DNA of 64,000 nt, from NCBI RefSeq assembly GCF_017569185.1, contig NZ_CP071869.1, positions 2,532,001 to 2,596,000 of the forward strand. Direction: 5' to 3'. A program made the translations under genes and the position numbers. Within the stretch, counting starts at the first letter, position 1. Each line of letters opens with the position of its first letter. Below the pieces are notes generated by a model, which saw only the letters and a program-made list of their open reading frames with translations, searched no databases and was not told the DNA's origin. The DNA is from Polaribacter cellanae. GTDB taxonomy: Bacteria; Bacteroidota; Bacteroidia; Flavobacteriales; Flavobacteriaceae. This document shows positions 7,385 to 13,194 of the stretch, piece after piece.

Positions 7385-9106
7385 CTCTTGTTCGTTTGCT
7401 TTCTTAGTTGCAATCAACTTTTGTAGCTGTTCTTCGATGGTTTTGTCTTCAATTTTAGAGAATAATAGTGCTGCTTTGTTAATTTGATGACCATCTGAAA
7501 TTAAAATATTTTTATTAGCAACATCTTCCCAAGTTAGACCTCTCGACTGCGCTCGAGATGACAGGTTCAAAATATTTTTCAGTTTTTGAGAAGTAAAAGG
7601 TAAAAATGGTTCAGATAAAACGGCTAAAGCTGCTGAAATTTGCAAAGCAACATACATAATTGTTTGTACGCGTTGTTCATCTACTTTTATAACTTTCCAA
7701 GGTTCTTCATCAGCCAAATACTTGTTTCCAAGTCGTGCTAAATTCATTAATTCTTGAGAAGCTTCTCTAAAACGATATCTTTCAATAGATTTTCCAATAA
7801 TGTTTGGAAAATTTTTAACTGCTGCTAAAACATCTTCGTCAATTTCTGTAAAATTATTTGGAGTTGGTACAATTCCTGAATAATATTTATTGGTTAACAC
7901 CACAACTCTGTTGATAAAATTACCAAAAATGGCCACCAATTCGTTGTTATTTTTTGCTTGAAAATCTTTCCAAGTAAAATCGTTGTCTTTACTTTCTGGT
8001 GCGTTTGCAGTTAATGTATACCGCAAAACATCTTGCTGATTTGGAAATTCTTCCAAATATTCGTGCAGCCAAACTGCCCAATTTTTAGAGGTCGATAATT
8101 TATTTCCTTCTAAATTTAAAAATTCATTAGCAGGTACATTATCGGGTAAAATATAATCTCCATGCGCTTTTAACATACTTGGAAAAATAATACAGTGAAA
8201 AACAATGTTGTCTTTTCCAATAAAATGCACCAATTTAGTATCGTCTTTTTTCCAATAATCTTCCCAGTTTTTTCCTTCTCTTGCGGCCCATTCTTTGGTA
8301 GATGAAATGTAGCCAATTGGTGCATCGAACCAAACATATAACACTTTTCCTTCGCCACCTTCTACAGGAACAGGAATTCCCCAATCTAAATCTCTGGTTA
8401 CTGCTCTTGGTCTTAAACCATCTTCTACCCAACTTTTTACTTGTCCGTACACATTTGGTTTCCAGTCTTTTTTATGTCCTTTTAAAACCCATTCTCGTAA
8501 AAAATCTTCGTGTTTGTCTAAAGGTAAAAACCAATGTTTGGTTTCTTTTACTGTGGGCACATTACCTGTAATTGCAGATTTAGGATTGATTAAATCTGTT
8601 GCATTATGCGAAGTTCCACAGTTTTCACATTGGTCGCCATAACTTTCTTCGAAACCACATTTTGGGCACGTTCCAACTACAAACCTATCTGCTAAAAACT
8701 GATTCGCTTCTGCATCATATAATTGTTCTGTAACCTCTTCTATAAATTCGCCTTTATTATATAAATCAATAAAAAATTCAGAAGCTGTTTCATGATGAAT
8801 TTTCGAAGAAGTTCTCGAATAATTATCAAAAGAAATACCAAAATCTAAAAAAGATTGTTTGATAATGCCATGATATTTATCGATAATATCTTGTGGAGAA
8901 ACACCTTCTTTTTTTGCTCTCATTGGTATGGCAACTCCATGTTCGTCGGAACCACAAATGTACGCAACATCTTTACCAGTTAAACGTAAATAACGCGCAT
9001 AAATATCTGCAGGAACGTAAACGCCTGCCAAATGCCCAATATGAATTGGTCCATTCGTGTAAGGCAAAGCTGCTGTAATTGTATATCTTTTTGGAGCACT
9101 CATCAT
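7343..9106 (-). CDS. metG: methionyl-tRNA synthetase (frameshifted before its C-terminal domain)
   Basis: The class I synthetase body. Class I signature in [14 protein letters not shown], connective-peptide zinc knuckles CPKCGF and CENCG (about 145-160), the KMSKS-equivalent NKLSTSKNW (about 335), and the helical anticodon-binding domain (about 395-540). The frame opens with TTG-ATG-ATG; I take the ATG at 9106. It ends prematurely with an unrelated tail after the A8 run, leaving 587 residues. The catalytic and anticodon domains are intact, so the protein should still charge tRNA, as truncated E. coli MetRS does. Residues about 514-523 (SSRAQSRGL) are encoded by an inserted dispersed repeat. 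Confidence 0.9.
   Translation of the reverse strand: MMSAPKRYTITAALPYTNGPIHIGHLAGVYVPADIYARYLRLTGKDVAYICGSDEHGVAIPMRAKKEGVSPQDIIDKYHGIIKQSFLDFGISFDNYSRTSSKIHHETASEFFIDLYNKGEFIEEVTEQLYDAEANQFLADRFVVGTCPKCGFEESYGDQCENCGTSHNATDLINPKSAITGNVPTVKETKHWFLPLDKHEDFLREWVLKGHKKDWKPNVYGQVKSWVEDGLRPRAVTRDLDWGIPVPVEGGEGKVLYVWFDAPIGYISSTKEWAAREGKNWEDYWKKDDTKLVHFIGKDNIVFHCIIFPSMLKAHGDYILPDNVPANEFLNLEGNKLSTSKNWAVWLHEYLEEFPNQQDVLRYTLTANAPESKDNDFTWKDFQAKNNNELVAIFGNFINRVVVLTNKYYSGIVPTPNNFTEIDEDVLAAVKNFPNIIGKSIERYRFREASQELMNLARLGNKYLADEEPWKVIKVDEQRVQTIMYVALQISAALAVLSEPFLPFTSQKLKNILNLSSRAQSRGLTWEDVANKNILISDGHQINKAALLFSKIEDKTIEEQLQKLIATKKANEQEKKNDCSTKRNYRF
7377..7384 (-). other. A8 frameshift site in metG
   Basis: Eight consecutive A residues on the coding strand, between the codon for Glu (gag) and cgattg. 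Seven would keep the synthetase body and the tRNA-binding domain in one frame. A run of this length is prone to replication error, RNA-polymerase slippage and base-calling error. Confidence 0.7.
7537..7568 (-). repeat. dispersed palindromic repeat inside metG
   Basis: On the coding strand it reads TGTCATCTCGAGCGCAGTCG, then AGAGGTC. The core TCTCGA-GCGCAG-TCGAGA is a 6-bp perfect inverted repeat around a 6-base loop. This is the TGTCAT-YTCGAG-type repeat scattered through many flavobacterial genomes, normally between genes. Here it is read in frame and adds about nine residues, SSRAQSRGL, to MetRS. I found no second copy in the window. Confidence 0.7.
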
Positions 9107-9123
9107 CAAAAAATTTAATTGCG

Positions 9124-9131
9124 CAAAAGTA
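9124..9131 (-). promoter_or_regulatory. promoter -7 element of metG (TACTTTTG)
   Basis: TACTTTTG on the minus strand fits the Bacteroidota -7 consensus TAnnTTTG and lies 17 bases upstream of the metG ATG at 9106. Confidence 0.6.
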
Positions 9132-9169
9132 AAGATATTTTAGTTGATTTTACTGATGAAAGCCTGCAA

Positions 9170-9769
9170 TTAATCTTCAAAAATTTCGCCTACTGTAAAA
9201 GACAAATCAGGAAAAATAAAACTTGTAGCAGTTTCTTCTGCAATTAATGGTTTTAAACCGATATAAATATCATCTTTTAAAACATATCTGTGGATGGTTT
9301 TGTACACATAATCTACAATCCAATATTCTCTTACGCCATTTTCTTCGTATAATTCGTATTTATTTTTCATCTCTCTATTGGAATTACTTGGAGATAAAAT
9401 TTCAATAATTAAATCTGGTGCACCAATACAACCTTTTTCATCGAGTTTATTTTTGTCACAAATAACACATAAATCTGGTTGAAAAACGGTACTAATATCT
9501 TCGTCTTTCGTTGAGTTTTTTCTTTTATCAACCAAACGAACATCAAAAGGAGCGATATAAACTTTACAATCTTTTTTGTGAAAGAAATTGACAAAAATTC
9601 GTCCTAATTCTCTTGAGGTAGATTGATGATTTCTTGCAGGAGCAGGAGACATTTTAAAAACGTTTCCTTTTAAAATTTCAATTCTCTCTTTAAACCTCCA
9701 TTGTAAATAATCTGCGTATGTATATACTTTTCCGTAATCTAAAATTGGTTCTTCAACAGTATTTTTCAT
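9170..9769 (-). CDS. Uma2-family (DUF820) PD-(D/E)XK nuclease-like protein
   Basis: A 199-residue protein of the Uma2/DUF820 family. It begins with a YTYADYLQW segment and has the conserved core FQPDLCVICD, GAPDLIIEILSPSN (the D-x-E of a restriction-endonuclease-like fold) and EYWIVDY. The second acidic residue and a following Lys (KNKYELYEENGV) complete the PD-(D/E)XK pattern, so a nuclease fold is likely, although no cellular function is established for the family. It stands alone between metG and a divergent gene. Family members often occur in multicopy or as stand-alone mobile-looking genes. Confidence 0.85.
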   Translation of the reverse strand: MKNTVEEPILDYGKVYTYADYLQWRFKERIEILKGNVFKMSPAPARNHQSTSRELGRIFVNFFHKKDCKVYIAPFDVRLVDKRKNSTKDEDISTVFQPDLCVICDKNKLDEKGCIGAPDLIIEILSPSNSNREMKNKYELYEENGVREYWIVDYVYKTIHRYVLKDDIYIGLKPLIAEETATSFIFPDLSFTVGEIFED

Positions 9770-9857
9770 ATCGTTTAATTTGTTACAAATTACAAATTAT
9801 TAAGATGTTTACAAAATAAAGATGATTTTACTATTTTTATTGATTTTAAATTTGAAA

Positions 9858-9929
9858 ATGAAAAAAATAACTTTTTTACTTTTATTGATAACTTTCTAAT
9901 CAATAATTGTATAAAAATGGAGTTTTAAA
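9858..9929 (+). pseudogene. vestigial lipoprotein signal-peptide fragment
   Basis: ATG at 9858 reads MKKITFLLLLITF and stops. A one-base shift continues as LINNCIKMEF, giving a signal peptide with a possible lipobox Cys followed at once by a stop. It looks like the first codons of a lost lipoprotein gene. The remainder of 9770-9990 shows nothing I can support. Confidence 0.3.
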
Positions 9930-9990
9930 CGTCATTAGAATTGCATACATTTACATAGATTAGTTTTTAGACTTCTAAAACCTCAAAATT

Positions 9991-10587
9991 ATGCAGAAAA
10001 AAACACTTTTTACATTTTTCTTATCGATGCTTTTTTTCACTGTTTTTTCGCAACAAAAACAAGATTCTATAAAAATAAAGACGAATCCGATTATTTTTAC
10101 AGGAATGAATTTAGGTTTTACAAGCGCAGAATTAAGAGGGTTTAATCTAGGCTTCAATGTAAATTATCAACAAAAAAACAATCTTTTTACATTAAAATAT
10201 ACTGCCATTTTAGAAGAAGAAGATTTTGGTTATCTAATTCCATTTTTTAATGCAAATTCAGTAACATCACAATTTTCTTTATTGTATGGTAAAAGATATA
10301 TAGAAGATAATTTTTCGTATCATTTTTCTGGAGGAATTTCTTATAGCCATACAAATGATAGAAAAATTAATAAAAGATACCAATACTTTGGTTTTCCTAT
10401 AGAAATTGGTGTTAATTGGTTTAAATCTAAAAAGAAGAGGTTGGGACTTTTATATGGTTTAATTCCTGTTGGAAAACCTACAGGTTTTGGACGCTCTTTT
10501 GGAATAAAACTATATGCTAACATTGCAAAAAAGTCTTATGTGGGGTTAGGTTTAAACTTTGGTATAGGCTGGCATAAAAAATATTAA
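9991..10587 (+). CDS. hypothetical outer-membrane beta-barrel protein
   Basis: A 198-residue protein with an N-terminal signal peptide (MQKKTLFTFFLSMLFFTVFS, cleavage after FSQ). The mature part alternates aromatic and small residues in strands of about ten residues (NLGFTSAELRGFNLGFNVNY, SQFSLLYGKR, YVGLGLNFGIGW), as expected for an eight-stranded outer-membrane barrel. I do not recognise a named family. It lies 2 bases upstream of an LD-carboxypeptidase gene on the same strand, so the pair probably works at the cell envelope, but no function can be assigned. Confidence 0.65.
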   Translation: MQKKTLFTFFLSMLFFTVFSQQKQDSIKIKTNPIIFTGMNLGFTSAELRGFNLGFNVNYQQKNNLFTLKYTAILEEEDFGYLIPFFNANSVTSQFSLLYGKRYIEDNFSYHFSGGISYSHTNDRKINKRYQYFGFPIEIGVNWFKSKKKRLGLLYGLIPVGKPTGFGRSFGIKLYANIAKKSYVGLGLNFGIGWHKKY

Positions 10588-10589
10588 AT

Positions 10590-11585
10590 ATGAAAAAAGA
10601 AACACTGTCTATTTTATTTTTGATGATTTTCTCATTAATAAAAGCACAAGAAAAAACAAGTAAACTAATAACACCACCATATTTAAAAATTGGAGATACT
10701 ATTGCCATTGTTGCACCTGCAGGAATTTTAAAAAATAGAGAAGCAACTATAGAAAAAGCTAAAAAATTAGCAGAAAGCTGGGGTTTAAAAGTGGTTTTAG
10801 GAAAAAATATATTCCAGCAGAATAATCATTTTGCTGGAACTGATATTGAACGCTGTGAAGATTTTCAGCAAGCTTTAGATAACCCGAATATTAAAGCAAT
10901 TTGGGCTGCAAGAGGTGGTTATGGTTCTGTACGAATTTTAGATATGTTAGATTTTTCGAAATTTAAAAAACAGCCAAAATGGGTTATTGGATACTCGGAT
11001 ATTACTGCGTTTCATTGCCATATTAACAATTTAGGCGTAGAAACCATCCATGGAATGATGGCAACCAGTTTAGAGGAAAAACCAGAAGAAATTAAACAGG
11101 CAATTGCAAGTTTTAAAAAAGCACTTTTTGGAGAAGAAATTTCTTATAAAATTAAATCCTCAAAATATAATAGAACAAATTCCTCAAAAATAATTACAGG
11201 ACAAATTATTGGAGGAAATCTTTCCATTATTACCTCTATGTTAGGTTCAAAAAGTGAAATTAATACCGCAAATAAAATACTTTTTATTGAAGAAATTGGC
11301 GAGTACAAATATTCGATTGACAGAATGTTACAAAGCTTAAAACGTGCAGGATATTTTACTAAAGTTAAAGCTGTTATTGTGGGCAATATGTCTTCTATAA
11401 AAAAGAATTCCACAAAATGGGGCAGTTCTATTGAGCAACTAATTTTAGAGGTTGTGCCTGAAAATGTTCCTGTTTTCTTCGATTTTCCTGCTGGACATGA
11501 AGCAGATAATAGAGCTTTGATTTTTGGAAGGAAAATTAAGTTGGCAGTTGGTAGTGAGCAGTATTCAGTAAATTTTACGGATTAA
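10590..11585 (+). CDS. LD-carboxypeptidase (peptidase S66, LdcA-like)
   Basis: A 331-residue S66-family serine peptidase with a signal peptide (cleaved near SLIKAQ). Family landmarks are IAIVAPAG at the start of the domain, ARGGYGSVRIL, the nucleophile Ser in IGYSDITAFH, the catalytic Glu in FIEEIGEYKYSIDRML, and the catalytic His in PAGHEADNRAL. It should remove the terminal D-alanine from tetrapeptide stems during peptidoglycan recycling. A MccF-like detoxifying role is the alternative. Export to the periplasm is unusual for cytoplasmic E. coli LdcA but common in Bacteroidota. It is translationally close to the barrel gene before it. Confidence 0.9.
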   Translation: MKKETLSILFLMIFSLIKAQEKTSKLITPPYLKIGDTIAIVAPAGILKNREATIEKAKKLAESWGLKVVLGKNIFQQNNHFAGTDIERCEDFQQALDNPNIKAIWAARGGYGSVRILDMLDFSKFKKQPKWVIGYSDITAFHCHINNLGVETIHGMMATSLEEKPEEIKQAIASFKKALFGEEISYKIKSSKYNRTNSSKIITGQIIGGNLSIITSMLGSKSEINTANKILFIEEIGEYKYSIDRMLQSLKRAGYFTKVKAVIVGNMSSIKKNSTKWGSSIEQLILEVVPENVPVFFDFPAGHEADNRALIFGRKIKLAVGSEQYSVNFTD

Positions 11586-11604
11586 ATTAGCGTTTTTATT
11601 TTGG

Positions 11605-11794
11605 AAAAAAATGCCACGAATTCACGAATTAGACTTTCCTGACAAGTCTTTTTTTTTTTTTGACCTTGTAGGAAAAATCATACAGAAATTAAATAATAAT
11701 CTGTAAATTAACACTTTGGTAATTAAAAGCACAAATTTTAAATCTACAAAATTTTTGACTGCTCACTGCCAACTGAAGACTAAAGACTAAAAAA
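11605..11794 (+). repeat. cluster of dispersed short repeats
   Basis: This spacer carries three repeat-like pieces: CCACGAATTCACGAATT (11614-11630); an imperfect palindrome TTTCCTGACAAGTC / GACCTTGTAGGAAA around a T13 loop (about 11635-11675), which may also terminate the upstream operon; and ACTGCCAACTGAAGACTAAAG just before the yraN start. Relatives of the first piece recur at 48485-48572. No ORF is supported. Confidence 0.45.
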
Positions 11795-12154
11795 GTGGCA
11801 GAACATAATGAACTTGGTAAAAAAGGAGAAAGATTAGCTGTAGATTTTTTAGTAAAAAACGGTTATAAAATTCTCGAAAAAAACTATCGTTATTTAAAAG
11901 CGGAAGTAGATATTATTGCCCAAAAAGAGGAATTTCTAATAGGTGTGGAAGTAAAAACCAGAAGTTCAGATTATTTTGGAGATCCGCAAGATTTTATAAC
12001 GCCTAAAAAGATAAAATTATTAGTTTCTGCGATAGATTATTATGTGGTGCAAAGAGATTTAGATGTAGAAGTTCGGTTTGATATTATTGCGATTTTAATC
12101 AATAAAAAAAGAACAAAATTAGAGCACTTAGAAGATGCTTTTTTATATTTTTAA
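11795..12154 (+). CDS. YraN family protein (UPF0102)
   Basis: A 119-residue YraN/UPF0102 protein with a PD-(D/E)XK nuclease-like fold. Motifs seen are GKKGERLAVDFL at the N-terminus, AEVDIIAQ, and IGVEVKTRSSDYFG containing the E-x-K catalytic pair, then FDIIAIL near the C-terminus. The start is a GTG at 11795; the nearest ATG at 11808 is out of frame. Length is normal. The family is nearly universal in bacteria; a role in DNA uptake or processing has been suggested but is not settled. The preceding spacer is full of short repeats and shows no clear promoter. Confidence 0.9.
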   Translation: MAEHNELGKKGERLAVDFLVKNGYKILEKNYRYLKAEVDIIAQKEEFLIGVEVKTRSSDYFGDPQDFITPKKIKLLVSAIDYYVVQRDLDVEVRFDIIAILINKKRTKLEHLEDAFLYF

Positions 12155-12189
12155 CTAATTTTATACAATAAAATTATTAAAAATAAATA

Positions 12190-12222
12190 CCTGTCAATTG
12201 CATCCAGTTTTAGCTAGATCTT
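12190..12222. repeat. repeat copy A: CCTGTCAATTGCATCCAG
   Basis: The first 18 bases are identical to copy B at 12913-12930. The following palindrome is degraded here (CCAGTTTTAGCTAGATC). Together the copies bracket the flavodoxin-like gene. Confidence 0.7.
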
Positions 12223-12232
12223 ATAAATAAAT

Positions 12233-12250
12233 GCATAGTTGCCACACATT
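12233..12250 (+). other. possible half attC-like boundary (GTTGCCACAC)
   Basis: GTTGCCACAC upstream of the flavodoxin-like gene is the reverse complement of GTGTGGCAAT found just after its stop (12769-12785). In flavobacterial genomes such GTTGCCACAC/GTGTGGCAA-TAACGTGTATAA edges flank single-gene cassettes, to my recollection. Both halves here lack their full palindromic partner, so this is tentative. Confidence 0.35.
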
Positions 12251-12271
12251 TGAGGAAAATCAGAACACTTG

Positions 12272-12763
12272 ATGAAAAAAGTTATAATTACAGGAAGCTC
12301 AAGAAATGATGGAGATACTAAAACTCTGACGAATAAACTGATAAAAAAATCAAACTGGGATTTGATAGATTTAAACGATTATAATTTTGGATATTATCAT
12401 TATGAACATAAAAACGAAAAGGATGATTATCTTAAATTAATGCGGAAAATAATTGAAAAATATGATACTTTAATTTTCGCGACACCAGTTTATTGGTATT
12501 CAATGAGCGGAATTATGAAAGTGTTTTTTGACAGAATAACTGACTTATTGGAAATTGAAAAAGACCTTGGACGAGAATTACGTGGAAAAAATATGGCTGG
12601 AATTAGTTGTTCAATTGGAAATAATTTAGGCGAAGTTTTCTGGCTTCCATTTTCTGAAACCGCAAAATATTTAGGAATGAATTATCTCGGAAGTTTACAC
12701 ACAATATCTGGAGAGATAAACGAAATAGAATTAAATGAATTTATTAACCAGATTGAAAAATAA
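12272..12763 (+). CDS. flavodoxin-like NAD(P)H-dependent oxidoreductase
   Basis: A 163-residue protein of the NADPH-dependent FMN reductase/flavodoxin-fold group. It begins with the phosphate-binding loop ITGSSRNDGDTKTL, and the second FMN loop is FATPVYWYSMSGIMKVFFDR, a hallmark of the family. ATG at 12272 is preferred over an overlapping TTG. Codon choice stands out: CTG, CGG, CGA, CGT and GCG appear more often than in the neighbours, which lean on AGA and TTA. Combined with the inverted GTTGCCACAC/GTGTGGCAAT edges and the repeated 18-mer on both sides, this suggests horizontal arrival as a cassette. Substrate unknown; quinone or nitro-compound reduction is possible. Confidence 0.8.
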   Translation: MKKVIITGSSRNDGDTKTLTNKLIKKSNWDLIDLNDYNFGYYHYEHKNEKDDYLKLMRKIIEKYDTLIFATPVYWYSMSGIMKVFFDRITDLLEIEKDLGRELRGKNMAGISCSIGNNLGEVFWLPFSETAKYLGMNYLGSLHTISGEINEIELNEFINQIEK

Positions 12764-12912
12764 AAAACGTGTGGCAATAACGTGTATAATTAATGGCTGC
12801 TTGGAATCTTGATTACCTTATGGAAATTCTAAACCTTTAATGCGTTTGCCCTGGACGAAAATCCGTAAGGATTTTCTATTCAGTTTTTATTTGCTAAATT
12901 AGTTGCTTAAAA

Positions 12913-12943
12913 CCTGTCAATTGCATCCAGCTTCAGCTGGATG
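12913..12943. repeat. repeat copy B with perfect hairpin
   Basis: The 18-mer CCTGTCAATTGCATCCAG runs into CATCCAGCT-TC-AGCTGGATG, a 9-bp perfect inverted repeat with a 2-base loop. Copy A lies 723 bases upstream. Confidence 0.7.
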
Positions 12944-12960
12944 TTATTAGGTTTTTACAA

Positions 12961-12980
12961 ATTTTGGCTTTAGCCAAAAT
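12961..12980. repeat. palindrome ATTTTGGCT-TT-AGCCAAAAT
   Basis: A 9-bp perfect inverted repeat with a 2-base loop, 17 bases after copy B. The CCAGCT and TTTGGCT hairpins look like the two ends of one compound dispersed element. Confidence 0.65.
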
Positions 12981-13194
12981 ATTTATCCTATGAAAACAGT
13001 TTGACTAAAACCATTTTTTAAATATTTTCACAATGGGTTAAAACACATTGTAACTAATTTTTTATTAAAATGTAAATGTGTGAAATACCAATTTCAAAAC
13101 TCTTTTTTTCTCTTTAGAAACTATAAACCACCTTTTAGCAAGTAATTTAAAAGATAAAAAGGCTTAAATTGTATTTTTAATAAATTTTAGATTC

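Larger units (their letters stand above)
12764..13194. other. non-coding repeat-bearing spacer
   Basis: This 431-base gap contains GTGTGGCAATAACGTGTATA (12769-12788), copy B of the 18-mer with its palindrome, a second palindrome, and then an AT-rich leader for the LytS gene. I see no ORF or RNA gene. Confidence 0.6.

Noticed and set aside
7033..7413. Independent stand-alone tRNA-binding protein gene
   Set aside because: The frame could only begin with a TTG inside metG codons without a ribosome site, and the domain normally forms the MetRS C-terminus; a frameshift explains it better.
8302..8571. Open frames on the plus strand inside metG
   Set aside because: Antisense to the conserved synthetase body, with no start signal or recognizable domain.
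9170..9769. Toxin or restriction enzyme call for the Uma2 protein
   Set aside because: The fold is nuclease-like, but there is no methylase or antitoxin partner and no established activity for the family.
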